Assembly: GCF_014190935.1 (NCBI RefSeq)
Contig: NZ_JACHVV010000006.1
Span: 1-64,000, forward strand
Source of the DNA: Chryseomonas sp014190935
Lineage (GTDB): Bacteria; Pseudomonadota; Gammaproteobacteria; Pseudomonadales; Pseudomonadaceae
Direction: 5' to 3'
DNA length: 64,000 bases
Shown here in pieces: positions 36,704 to 45,178 of the stretch. How positions within the stretch are numbered: the stretch's first letter is position 1; the number at the start of each line of letters is the position of its first letter. The notes under the pieces were generated by a model. That model was not told the origin of the DNA. It worked only from the letters and a program-made list of their open reading frames with translations, and did no database searches. The translations under genes were made by a program, and so were the position numbers.

Positions 36704-37497
36704 GTAGGTTGGGTTTAGCGACAGCGAAGCCCAACGCTCCGGCCTATTGGTGCCCTAGCTGATTATCGTGGCTCGCTGATGGTTTTATTTCGCCCACCCG
36801 GGCGACTCACTTTTGTCAGTCGCGACAAAAGTAACCAAAACCGCTTGCCCCGACCATCCGGCCCTACGCTGCGCTCCGGGTCCGCTCACACCAGCGCCGT
36901 TCCGGGGTCGGTCCAGATGGGCCGTCCATGGCCCACTGGACCTCTCGCCGCATCCCTGCGGCTCGACCCACTCCACGACACTGGCGTTCGCCCTCCTGAA
37001 CGGGGCGATTCGCTAGCCTGAAAGTGTTGGTTGAAAAGCCACAACCGTCCGTAGCGTGGACAACGGCGCAGCCTTGTCCACTGATGGTGTCGGTACCTTC
37101 CAGTGGAAAACGCTACGCGGTTTTCCACGCTACGACCCCTGAACTCCGAACTCTCAGGCTTGTGCCCTATCCCCGTCAGTGAGGCCGAGCTCCGGTGTCG
37201 TGGCGAGGGTTGCGAGGCAGGACGCCGAGCAAGGCGCGAGGGGCAGGAAGCCCCTTCGTGCCGTGCCCCCGCCACGGCGCCGGAGCGAGGGCACCCGGCG
37301 CTTTGCGCCGGGCCGAACTGTCGGGGTGCGCTTTCTTTTGCTTACTTTTCTTTGCGCAAACAAAGAAAAGTGAGTCGCCGGCAAGGCGAAACAGAGCCAT
37401 CAGCAGACATCGATAACCAACTAGGGCACCGATAAGCCAAGGCATCCCCGGCAAAATTCCGCACCGTTGGGCTTCGCTAACGCTCAACCCAACCTAC
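36704..37497. repeat. Composite palindromic repeat element, copy B (794 bp)
   Basis: Same organisation and sequence order as 7928-8777. Ends GTAGGTTGGGTTTAGCG (36704) and CGCTCAACCCAACCTAC (ending 37497). GGTGCCCTAGCTG.TTATCG (left) reappears inverted as CGATAACCAACTAGGGCACC (right). TTTCGCCCACCCGGGCGA near 36788 faces TCGCCGGCAAGGCGAAA near 37374. The core CTTGCCCCGACCATCCGGCC and the block GTAGCGTGGACAACGG through CCACGCTAC are nearly identical to copy A. Fills nearly all of the 937-base gap between the YncE-like gene and pcaC; the last 63 bases show nothing. Confidence 0.85.
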
Positions 37498-37560
37498 GCC
37501 TACTCCCAACCACCAATCCAACCCGGCGGGCGTCATCCAAGCAGGGGCCAAAGGGGAAAC

Positions 37561-37956
37561 TCACCCCTCCAACGACTCCACCCCCAACTCATCCCACACC
37601 GCCTCCGCCAGGTGGAAGGTAGCATTGGCCGCCGGGATGCCGCAGTAGATGGCGCTCTGCATGATCAGCTCCTTGAGCTCTTCCCGCGTCACCCCGTTGC
37701 TGCGCGCGGCGCGCAGGTGCAGGCGCAGTTCGCCTTCGCGATTCATGCCGATCAGCATGGCGATGGTGATCAGGCTGCGGGTGTGCCGCGGCAGACCCGG
37801 ACGGGTCCAGATGTCGCCCCAGGCATGGCGGGTGATCATCTCCTGGAATTCTTCGTTGAAGGGGGTCAGCTTTTCCAGGCTGCGATCGACGTGGGCGTCG
37901 CCCAGCACCGCGCGGCGGACCTGCATGCCGGCTTCGTAACGTTCTCTTTCGTCCAA
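37561..37956 (-). CDS. pcaC: 4-carboxymuconolactone decarboxylase
   Basis: A 131-residue AhpD-like protein converting 4-carboxymuconolactone to 3-oxoadipate enol-lactone in the protocatechuate branch. Conserved stretch TPFNEEFQEMITRHAWGDIWTRPGL and the RSLITIAMLIGMNREGELRLHL helix are PcaC hallmarks. The start is a TTG at 37956: AAGGAG lies six to seven bases upstream, and the first ATG (residue 11) would remove family sequence. Last gene of the pca run, eleven bases after pcaD. Confidence 0.95.
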   Translation of the reverse strand: MDERERYEAGMQVRRAVLGDAHVDRSLEKLTPFNEEFQEMITRHAWGDIWTRPGLPRHTRSLITIAMLIGMNREGELRLHLRAARSNGVTREELKELIMQSAIYCGIPAANATFHLAEAVWDELGVESLEG

Positions 37957-37967
37957 GATCGACTCCT

Positions 37968-38756
37968 TCAGGCGCTGAGAAAGGCCAGCACGCGCTGGGT
38001 AAAGGCAGCGCCCATCTGCACGTTGGACAGGTGGGCGGCGGGAAACTCGACGTATTCGGCGCCGGGGATGCGTTCCTGCAGGAAGCGCCCATCGGCCGGG
38101 GTGGTCACGGCGTCGTGGCTGCCGGCGACGATCAGCGTCGGCGCCTGGATGGCATCCAGCACCTCGCGGAAGTCGGCGTCGCGCACCGCCGCGCAGTTGG
38201 CGGCATAGCCCTGGGGCGAGGTGCCGGCGAGCATGGCGACGATGCGGTCGACCTTATCCGGCTCGGCGCTGGCGAAATCGGGGGTGAACCAGCGACCGAT
38301 GGAGGCGTCGCGCAGGTCGCGCATGGCCTGCTCGCCACCGGCTTCCACGGTCTGGATGCGCCCGTTCCACACCTCGGGGGTGCCGATCTTGGCGGCGGTG
38401 TTGCACAGCACCAGGCGGGTGACCCGCTCGGGGGCATTGATGCCCAGCCACTGGCCGATGGAGCCGCCCATGGACAGGCCGCAGAAGGCGAATTGGTCGA
38501 TGCCCAGGGCATCGGCCAGGGCCAGGACGTCACGGCCGTTCTGATCCATGCGATAGGGGCCGGGCGTCACCAGGGAGGCGCCATGACCGCGAGTGTCGTA
38601 GCGCAGCAGGCGAAAGCGCTCGCTGAAGGCGGCGGCCTGGTCGTCCCACATGGCCAGGTGGGTGCCCAGGGAGTTGGACAGGATCAGCACGGGGGCGCCC
38701 GCGGGGCCCTCCAGCCGGTAGTTCAGGTCGCCATCGGCGAGACGTACGCTGGGCAT
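37968..38756 (-). CDS. pcaD: 3-oxoadipate enol-lactonase
   Basis: A 262-residue alpha/beta hydrolase that opens 3-oxoadipate enol-lactone to 3-oxoadipate. Nucleophile elbow GLSMG near residue 95 (FCGLSMGGSIGQWLG), DTRGHGAS near 56, and the terminal His in PAAHLSNVQ near 240 complete the triad. Between pcaB (16-base gap) and pcaC (11-base gap) in the canonical pcaBDC order. Confidence 0.95.
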   Translation of the reverse strand: MPSVRLADGDLNYRLEGPAGAPVLILSNSLGTHLAMWDDQAAAFSERFRLLRYDTRGHGASLVTPGPYRMDQNGRDVLALADALGIDQFAFCGLSMGGSIGQWLGINAPERVTRLVLCNTAAKIGTPEVWNGRIQTVEAGGEQAMRDLRDASIGRWFTPDFASAEPDKVDRIVAMLAGTSPQGYAANCAAVRDADFREVLDAIQAPTLIVAGSHDAVTTPADGRFLQERIPGAEYVEFPAAHLSNVQMGAAFTQRVLAFLSA

Positions 38757-38772
38757 CAGGCAGTCCTCTGGT

Positions 38773-40131
38773 TTAGGAATGGGTAGGCAGGGTGCGGTGT
38801 TCGGCCAGGGCGCGGGCCACCCAGGCCCGGGCCTGGCCCTGGTAATGGGCGGGGTCCAGCAGGCGATCCAGCTCGACGCTGGAGAGTTCGGCGGTGACCT
38901 CGGGGGTATCGCCGAGCACCAGACGCAGGTGACGCCCTTCCTGGACGGCGCGCGTGCAGCTCTGCTCCACCAGGTGGTGAGCGGCTTCGCGCCCCAGCCG
39001 TCCGGCGAGGGCGATGCTGACCGCCTCGGCCAGCACCAGGCCGTGGGTCAATTCCAGATTGGCCTGCATGCGCGCGGCATCGACCTCCAGCCCGGCGACG
39101 ATGGCCTGGGCCTGCTGCAGGGCACCGGAGACCAGGCAGAACAGCTCCGGCAGGGTTTCCCATTCGGCGTGCCAGAGGCCCAGGCTGCGCTCGTGCTCCT
39201 GGGGCATGGCGGAAAACAGGGTGCTGACCAGACCCGGCGCGCGGGTGGCGGCGGCGATCAGCACCGCCGCGCCCACCGGATTGCGTTTGTGCGGCATGGT
39301 GGAAGAGCCCCCCTTGCCCGGCGCCGAGGGCTCGAATACCTCGGCGGCTTCGGTCTGCATCAGTAGCGACAGATCGCGACCCAGCTTGCCCAGGCTGCCG
39401 GCCACCAGGCCAAGCCAGGCGCCGACCTCGACCAGGCGATCGCGCTGGGTGTGCCAGGGTTGCTCCGGCAGGCTCAGGTCAAGTTCCTGGGCCAGGGCCT
39501 CGGCCACCGGCAGGGCGTCAGCGCCCAGGGCGGCCAGGCTGCCTGAGGCACCGCCGAATTGCAGCACCAGCACCCGCGGTCTTAGCTCTGCCAGCCGCTG
39601 GCGATGCCGAGTGATGGCGCCCAGCACACCGGCCAATTTCATGCCCAAGGTCACCGGCGTTGCATGTTGCAGCCAGGTGCGGCCAGCCAGCACGGTGCCG
39701 GCATGGCGCTCGGCCTGGGTGGCCAGGGCCTCGGCCAGCCGCGCCAGGTCGGCGTCCAGCAGGTCCAGCGCCTGGCGGATCTGCAGCACCAGGCCGCTGT
39801 CCATGGCGTCCTGGCTGGTGGCGCCGCGGTGCACATGGCGCTCGGCCTCCGGGTCCTGGGCGGCGATCTGCCGGCCCAGGGCCTTGACCAGAGGAATGGC
39901 GGAATTGCCGGCGCTGACCACGGCCCGGGCCAGTTCGGCTGCGTCATAGCGCTCGGCGCGGCAGGCGGCGGCGATGGGCGCCACCGCCGTCTGCGGAATC
40001 ACCCCCACCGCCGCCTCGGCGCGCGCCAGGGCCGCTTCGAAGTCCAGCATGCCCTGCAGTCGCCCCTGGTCACAGAACACCGCGCGCATGGCGGCCTGGG
40101 TGAAGTAGGCGTCGAACAGCAGGTTGGACAT
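38773..40131 (-). CDS. pcaB: 3-carboxy-cis,cis-muconate cycloisomerase
   Basis: A 452-residue member of the fumarase/aspartase superfamily. The signature GGSSTMPHKRNP is near residue 278. HRGATSQDAMDSGLVLQIR near 103 is the second conserved region. It cycloisomerises 3-carboxymuconate to 4-carboxymuconolactone. ATG 40131 has GAGGAA upstream. A 176-base gap holding a structured repeat separates it from pcaT, so expression relative to pcaT may be modulated. Confidence 0.95.
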   Translation of the reverse strand: MSNLLFDAYFTQAAMRAVFCDQGRLQGMLDFEAALARAEAAVGVIPQTAVAPIAAACRAERYDAAELARAVVSAGNSAIPLVKALGRQIAAQDPEAERHVHRGATSQDAMDSGLVLQIRQALDLLDADLARLAEALATQAERHAGTVLAGRTWLQHATPVTLGMKLAGVLGAITRHRQRLAELRPRVLVLQFGGASGSLAALGADALPVAEALAQELDLSLPEQPWHTQRDRLVEVGAWLGLVAGSLGKLGRDLSLLMQTEAAEVFEPSAPGKGGSSTMPHKRNPVGAAVLIAAATRAPGLVSTLFSAMPQEHERSLGLWHAEWETLPELFCLVSGALQQAQAIVAGLEVDAARMQANLELTHGLVLAEAVSIALAGRLGREAAHHLVEQSCTRAVQEGRHLRLVLGDTPEVTAELSSVELDRLLDPAHYQGQARAWVARALAEHRTLPTHS

Positions 40132-40158
40132 GGGGATTCCTCAAGTGGCGGAGCGGCC

Positions 40159-40299
40159 AACAAAGCGTAGCGAGCGGTTGCCAGGCGGGTGCGCGCAGCG
40201 CGCAGGAATCGGACCGGGCTCGCGCACGAGTGGGCGAGTGGTACATGAGGATTCCGAGCACTGCACGCGCCCGCATGGCGGACGCGCAGTAGTTTTGTT
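40159..40299 (-). repeat. Long-hairpin repeat element, copy 1 (between pcaT and pcaB)
   Basis: Read on the minus strand, 141 bases begin AACAAAACTACTGCGCGTCC and end CGCTCGCTACGCTTTGTT. The whole can fold as one imperfect hairpin (CGGGCGCGTGCAG... against ...CGCGCACCCG). A second copy at 50569-50693 matches along both arms but has a loop 16 bases shorter. No coding potential seen. Confidence 0.75.
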
Positions 40300-40307
40300 G
40301 GTTGCTC

Positions 40308-41600
40308 CTAGTGGTCGTGATGCAGGTAGGTGGCTTGCCGCGGCAATCTCAGGCTGACCAGGAAGGCCACCGCCAGCATCACCGAGACATAGATGTAGAA
40401 GACTTCTTCATGCCCCTGGGTCTTGAAGCTCAGGGCGACGAATTCCGCCGAGCCGCCAAAGATGGCATTGGCCACCGCATAGGACAGGCCCACGCCCAAG
40501 GCGCGCACTTCGGGCGGGAACATCTCCGCCTTCACCAGGCCGCTGATGGAGGTGTAGAGGCTGATGATGGCCATCGCCAGGCAGATCAGCAGGAAGGCCA
40601 CGAAGGGACTCTGGACGCTGGCCAGCGCGGTGAGGATCGGCCAGGTGCAGATCGTGCCCAGGCCGCCGAACAGCAGCATGGAGGCGCGCCGGCCGATACG
40701 GTCGGAGAGCATGCCGAACAGCGGCTGCATCAGCATGAACACCAGCAGGGCGCAGGTCATCACGGCGCTGGCGGTCTTGGCGTCCATGCCGCTGGTGTTG
40801 ACCAGGTACTTCTGCATGTAGGTGGTGAAGGTATAGAAGATCAGCGAGCCGCCGGCGGTGTAGCCGAGCACGGTGAAGAAGGCCGCCTTGTGGTGCTTGA
40901 ACAGACCGCTCAGGGTGCCGGCTTCCTTGTTGGCGCGGGTCTCGGCGGTGGTGGTCTCTTCCAGCGAGCGACGCAGGAACAGCGAGATCACCGCGGCAGC
41001 GGCGCCGACCAGGAAGGGAATCCGCCAGCCCCAGGCGCGCAGGTCGGCGTCGCTCAGGACCTGCTGCAGGATCACCACCACCAACACTGCCAGCAATTGG
41101 CCGCCGATCAGGGTGACGTACTGGAAGGAGGCGAAGAAGCCGCGCTGGCCACGTAGCGCCACCTCGCTCATGTAGGTGGCGGTGGTGCCGTATTCACCGC
41201 CCACCGAGATGCCTTGCAGCAGCCGCGCGAGCAGCAGCAGGGCCGGGGCCGCGACGCCGATGCTGGCATAGGTGGGCAGGCAGGCGATGGCCAGGGAGCC
41301 GGCGCCCATCATCAGGATGGAGATGACCATGGAGGTGCGCCGGCCGTACTTGTCGGCGACGCGCCCGAAGATCCAGCCGCCGAGGGGCCGCATCAGGAAG
41401 CCCGCGGCGAAGACGCCGGCGGTGCTCAGCAGCTGCACGGTGGGATCGCTCTTCGGAAAGAAGGCGGCGGCGAAGTAGATGGAGCAGAAGGCGTAGACGT
41501 AGAAGTCGAACCATTCCACCAGGTTGCCGGACGAGGCGCCGACGATGGCGAAGATGCGCTTCTTGCGCTCCTCGAAGCTGTAATGCGGGTGAGTGCTCAT
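40308..41600 (-). CDS. pcaT: MHS-family MFS transporter, dicarboxylate/3-oxoadipate uptake
   Basis: A 430-residue, 12-TM major facilitator of the metabolite:H+ symporter family. The start GNLVEWFDFYVYAF is the MHS signature, GRVADKYGRR is the loop 2-3 motif, and GGEYGTTATYMSEV lies near residue 150. Position between pcaF and pcaB and the family identify it as PcaT, which imports 3-oxoadipate or other dicarboxylates in P. putida. AAGGAT upstream of ATG 41600. A REP-rich gap separates it from pcaF. Confidence 0.9.
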   Translation of the reverse strand: MSTHPHYSFEERKKRIFAIVGASSGNLVEWFDFYVYAFCSIYFAAAFFPKSDPTVQLLSTAGVFAAGFLMRPLGGWIFGRVADKYGRRTSMVISILMMGAGSLAIACLPTYASIGVAAPALLLLARLLQGISVGGEYGTTATYMSEVALRGQRGFFASFQYVTLIGGQLLAVLVVVILQQVLSDADLRAWGWRIPFLVGAAAAVISLFLRRSLEETTTAETRANKEAGTLSGLFKHHKAAFFTVLGYTAGGSLIFYTFTTYMQKYLVNTSGMDAKTASAVMTCALLVFMLMQPLFGMLSDRIGRRASMLLFGGLGTICTWPILTALASVQSPFVAFLLICLAMAIISLYTSISGLVKAEMFPPEVRALGVGLSYAVANAIFGGSAEFVALSFKTQGHEEVFYIYVSVMLAVAFLVSLRLPRQATYLHHDH

Positions 41601-41742
41601 GGAGATCCTTAATTATAGGTATGGATGGACGGAGGACAGCCTACCGCCATCGGACCAGGAGAGACACACGCGGTTACAGGGGGTGTGGGCATGGATAGAG
41701 GCTAGGGGCGGATGAAGTCTTGGTAGGCTGCTGAAGCGACCG

Positions 41743-41870
41743 CTCTAGGATCAGCTCTGGCTATCGCGGCCATGCCGGTGCGCCGTATCGACCGCTCCTA
41801 CAGGTACATCAAGCTTCTGTAGGAGCGGCCGCATCGGCGGACCGCCATGGCCGCGATCGAACCGGAACAT
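41743..41870. repeat. REP-like inverted pair in the pcaF-pcaT gap
   Basis: CTATCGCGGCCATG ... CGCTCCTACAGG (41761-41805) faces CTGTAGGAGCGG ... CATGGCCGCGAT (41816-41858). The TGTAGGAGCGGCC family is widespread in Pseudomonas. Different from the other repeats in this window. Confidence 0.8.
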
Positions 41871-41875
41871 CGAAC

Positions 41876-43090
41876 CTAAACCGAATCCACCCGCTCCACC
41901 GCCAGCGCCAGCCCCTGGCCGACGCCCACGCACATGGTGGCGAGACCCAGGCGGCCGCCGGTCTTTTCCAGGTGGTGCACCGCAGTGAGCACCAGGCGAT
42001 TGCCGCTCATGCCCAGGGGATGCCCCAGGGCGATGGCGCCGCCGTTGGGATTGACCTTGGGGCTGTCGTCGGCCACGCCCAGTTCGCGCAGCACCGCCAG
42101 ACCCTGGGCGGCGAAGGCTTCGTTGAGTTCGATGACGTCGAAGGCTTCGATGGAGAGGTCCAGTTGCTTCAGCAGCTTGCGCACCGCTGGGGTCGGGCCG
42201 ACGCCCATGATGCGTGGCGCCACCCCGCCGCTGGCCATGCCCAGCACCTTGGCGCGTGGCGTCAGGCCGTGCTTCTTCACGGCTTCCGCCGAGGCCAGGA
42301 TGATGGCCGAGGCGCCGTCGTTGAGACCCGAGGCGTTGCCGGCGGTCACGGTCTTATCCTGGCCGTTGACCGGCTTGAGCCTGGCCAGGCCCTCGGCGGT
42401 GGTGTCCGCACGCGGATGCTCGTCACGCTCGACCACCACGTCGCCCTTCTTGCCCTTGATGGTCACCGGGACGATTTCCTCGGCGTAGTAGCCGGATTCC
42501 TGGGCCGCGGCGGCGCGCTGCTGGCTGCGCAGGCCGAAGGCGTCCTGGTCGGCGCGGCTGACGCCATAGTCGGCGGCGACGTTGTCACCGGTGACCGGCA
42601 TGCTGTCGACGCCATAGGTCTCTTTCAGTGCCGGATTGACGAAGCGCCAGCCCAGGGTGGTGTCTTCCAGCTTCTGGCCGCGGCCGAAGGCGCTGTCGGC
42701 CTTGCCCATCACATAGGGCGCGCGGGTCATGGATTCCACCCCGGCGGCGATCACCAGGTCCATCTCGCCGAGGGCGATGGCGCGGTAGGCCTGGCCCACC
42801 GCTTCCATGCCCGAGGCGCAGAGGCGATTCAGGGTCACGCCGGGCACCGTTTCCGGCAGTCCCGACAGCAGCACCGCCATGCGCGCCACGTTGCGATTGT
42901 CTTCACCGGCCTGGTTGGCGCAGCCCATGAACACCTCGTCCACGGCCGTCCAGTCCACCTGGGGATTGCGTTCCTGCAACGCCTTGAGCGGGATGGCCGC
43001 CAGGTCGTCGGCGCGCACCGCCGAGAGACCGCCGTTGAGCCGGCCGATGGGGGTACGGATGGCGTCGCAGATATAGACGGGACGACTCAT
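41876..43090 (-). CDS. pcaF: 3-oxoadipyl-CoA thiolase
   Basis: A 404-residue type II thiolase that cleaves 3-oxoadipyl-CoA to succinyl-CoA and acetyl-CoA, the last pathway step. Nucleophilic Cys in TLNRLCASGMEAVGQA (near 90), GGAIALGHPLGMSG with the base His (near 355), and the second Cys in TMCVGVGQG (near 387). ATG 43090 overlaps the pcaJ stop by four bases. Confidence 0.95.
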   Translation of the reverse strand: MSRPVYICDAIRTPIGRLNGGLSAVRADDLAAIPLKALQERNPQVDWTAVDEVFMGCANQAGEDNRNVARMAVLLSGLPETVPGVTLNRLCASGMEAVGQAYRAIALGEMDLVIAAGVESMTRAPYVMGKADSAFGRGQKLEDTTLGWRFVNPALKETYGVDSMPVTGDNVAADYGVSRADQDAFGLRSQQRAAAAQESGYYAEEIVPVTIKGKKGDVVVERDEHPRADTTAEGLARLKPVNGQDKTVTAGNASGLNDGASAIILASAEAVKKHGLTPRAKVLGMASGGVAPRIMGVGPTPAVRKLLKQLDLSIEAFDVIELNEAFAAQGLAVLRELGVADDSPKVNPNGGAIALGHPLGMSGNRLVLTAVHHLEKTGGRLGLATMCVGVGQGLALAVERVDSV

Positions 43091-43872
43091 TCCTCACCTC
43101 CCTTCTGGCCACCATGGGCCGCCGCGGTCCGCGCCTGCAGATCGCGCAGGGCGTCGAGTTCGGTGGCGGTCGGTGCCGCGCTGGTGGCGACCTGGTCGGC
43201 GAAGCGGATGGCCCAGCCGGTGGCGGCCACTACCTGTTCGCGAGTCACGCCCGGATGCAGGGCGGTCACCACGAATTCGTGGGTGCCGGCTTCCGGCTCC
43301 ATGATGCAGAGGTCGGTGATGATGGCGGTCGGGCCCTTGCCCGGCAGCCCCAGCTGCTGGCGGTGATCGCCACCCTCGCCGAAGCCCACCGAGGTGATGA
43401 AGGCCAGCTTGTCGACGAAGCTGCGGTGCGACTGCTTGAGGATGATCAGCACCTCCTTGGCCGAACCGGCGATCTCCGGCGCGCCGCCGGCGCCCGGCAG
43501 GCGCACCTTGGGCTGGTGGTAGTCGCCGATCACCGTGGTGTTGATGTTGCCGAAGCGGTCGACCTGGGCCGCGCCGAGGAAGCCGACATCGATGCGTCCG
43601 CCCTGCAGCCAGTAGCGGAAGATCTCGCCGGTGGGCACCACGGTGTCGGCGGTCTCGGCCAGTTCGCCGTCGCCGATGGACAGCGGCAGCACCGAGGGCT
43701 TGGCGCCGATGGGGCCGGATTCGTAGATCAGCACCACGTCCGGCGCATGGGTCAGGCGCGCCAGGTTCGCCGCAGTGGACGGCAGGCCGATGCCGACGAA
43801 GCAGACGCTGCCATTGCCGAGGCGCCGCGCGGCGGCCACGGTCATCATTTCATTGGTGGTGAAGTCGCTCAT
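43087..43872 (-). CDS. pcaJ: 3-oxoadipate CoA-transferase subunit B
   Basis: A 261-residue beta subunit of a family I CoA-transferase. The catalytic Glu is in LIYESGPIGA near residue 50. CFVGIGLPSTAANLA near 25 is typical. With PcaI it moves CoA from succinyl-CoA to 3-oxoadipate. Length (261) is of the CatJ/glutaconate-CoA-transferase type rather than the shorter P. putida PcaJ (about 213), as in P. aeruginosa. Three bases after pcaI, four-base overlap with pcaF. Confidence 0.92.
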   Translation of the reverse strand: MSDFTTNEMMTVAAARRLGNGSVCFVGIGLPSTAANLARLTHAPDVVLIYESGPIGAKPSVLPLSIGDGELAETADTVVPTGEIFRYWLQGGRIDVGFLGAAQVDRFGNINTTVIGDYHQPKVRLPGAGGAPEIAGSAKEVLIILKQSHRSFVDKLAFITSVGFGEGGDHRQQLGLPGKGPTAIITDLCIMEPEAGTHEFVVTALHPGVTREQVVAATGWAIRFADQVATSAAPTATELDALRDLQARTAAAHGGQKGGEE

Positions 43873-43875
43873 GAT

Positions 43876-44724
43876 TCAGGCCTCCGCAGCCAGCTTCGCC
43901 TGGAAGGCGGCGAAGTCCGCGGTACCGCGGATGTAGGTGTCGATCCACTGGGTAAAGGTGTCGCGATCGCGGGCGATCGGATCCCAGGCCTGGTAGAAGC
44001 GGTTGTCCCGCTCGTAGTAGCCGTGGGCATAGGACGGATGCGCCCCGCCCGGCACCACGCAGACCGCGCTGAGTGCCCAGGTCGGCAGCACGCAGGCGTT
44101 CATCGGTGCCTGGAGGTCGTCGACGAGCTCTTCCACGGTGACGATGCAGCGCTGGGCGGCCAGCGCCGCTTCCTTCTGCACGCCGAGGATGCCCTGGATC
44201 AGCACGTTGCCCTGGCGGTCGGCCTTCTGCGCATGGATGACGGTGACGTCGGGACGCACGCTGGGCACGGCGGCCAGCTGCTCGCCGGTGAAGGGGCAGG
44301 CGATGAACTTGATGTCCGGATTGACCTTGGCCAGGTCCGAGCCCTGGTAGCCGCGCAAGACGGCGAACGGCAGGTTGGAGGCACCGGCGACATAGGCATT
44401 GGCCAGGGCCGCGTGGCTGTGCTCGGAAATCTCCAGTTTATGCGGCCAGCCCTTTTCCACCGCATCGCGCAGCCGGTGCAGGGAACCGACCCCGGGGTTG
44501 CCACCCCAGGAAAAGATCAGCCGCTTGGCGCAGCCGGCACCGATCAGCAGGTCGTAGACCAGGTCGGGGGTCATGCGCACCAGGGTCAGGTCGCGCCGAT
44601 TCTGGCGGATCAGCTCATGGGCGGCGGCGGTCGGAATGAGATGGGTGAAGCCTTCGAGGGCGACGGTCTCGCCATCGTGGACGAAGCGCTGGATGGCTTC
44701 GCTCAGGGACAGGATCTGGGCCAT
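43876..44724 (-). CDS. pcaI: 3-oxoadipate CoA-transferase subunit A
   Basis: A 282-residue alpha subunit (EGFTHLIPTAAAHELIRQ near 20; FSWGGNPGVGSLHR near 75) of the CatI-like length class. First gene of pcaIJF-T-B-D-C. A perfect 15-bp palindromic PcaR site lies 104 bases upstream of its ATG, so 3-oxoadipate induction through PcaR is expected. Weak Shine-Dalgarno at ATG 44724. Confidence 0.92.
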   Translation of the reverse strand: MAQILSLSEAIQRFVHDGETVALEGFTHLIPTAAAHELIRQNRRDLTLVRMTPDLVYDLLIGAGCAKRLIFSWGGNPGVGSLHRLRDAVEKGWPHKLEISEHSHAALANAYVAGASNLPFAVLRGYQGSDLAKVNPDIKFIACPFTGEQLAAVPSVRPDVTVIHAQKADRQGNVLIQGILGVQKEAALAAQRCIVTVEELVDDLQAPMNACVLPTWALSAVCVVPGGAHPSYAHGYYERDNRFYQAWDPIARDRDTFTQWIDTYIRGTADFAAFQAKLAAEA

Positions 44725-44810
44725 GGATTGTCGACTCGCGTCTTTGTTGTCGGCGCCGCCCGGTGCGGCGGTCTGGGGTCAGACTACAAAGCCCCACCGG
44801 CGCAAACAAT

Positions 44811-44842
44811 CCGATAATCGACTAACAGTTCGATTATCGAAC
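44811..44842 (-). promoter_or_regulatory. PcaR operator upstream of pcaI
   Basis: GTTCGATTATCGAAC (44828-44842) is a perfect palindrome matching the known PcaR box (GTTCGATAATCGCAC type). A second half-element, CCGATAATCGAC, is at 44811-44822. Two appositions as in P. putida pcaIJ. Confidence 0.85.
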
Positions 44843-44931
44843 AGCATCGTCTGCCAGACTCGCGAGGATCGCGACGCGCAGCGAGTCGTCGCAGCGGCTA
44901 CACTGCCCTGCCCTCACCCAGAGCCCTGCCG

Positions 44932-45153
44932 ATGTCCGACAAGCCCCGCGCCTCCCTGGAAGGGATCACCCTCGAAGCCCTGCTCACCCGCCTGGTGGAG
45001 CATCACGGCTGGGAAGAGCTCGGGCGGCGCATCCCGCTGCGCTGCTTCACCCATGAGCCCTCCATCAAGTCCAGCCTGACCTTCCTGCGCCGCACGCCCT
45101 GGGCACGCGAAAAGGTCGAGCAGCTCTATCGGCGACTGCCGAAGCAGGGTTAA
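44932..45153 (+). CDS. VF530 family (DUF2132) small DNA-binding-like protein
   Basis: A 73-residue protein with the VF530 pattern: GITLEALLTRLVEHHGWEELG, then IPLRCFTHEPSIKSSLTFLRRTPWAREKVE. The fold is a helical DNA-binding-like domain and the role in cells is unknown. ATG 44932 is divergent from pcaI. Convergent with the SPFH gene. Confidence 0.88.
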   Translation: MSDKPRASLEGITLEALLTRLVEHHGWEELGRRIPLRCFTHEPSIKSSLTFLRRTPWAREKVEQLYRRLPKQG

Positions 45154-45178
45154 GCCCTGCCCCGCGACAACTGCCGGA

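Noticed and set aside
40159..40299. Integron attC site
   Set aside because: The AACAAA...TTTGTT ends resemble attC folding, but the flanks do not satisfy RYYYAAC/GTTRRRY together, and there is no integron integrase or cassette structure nearby.
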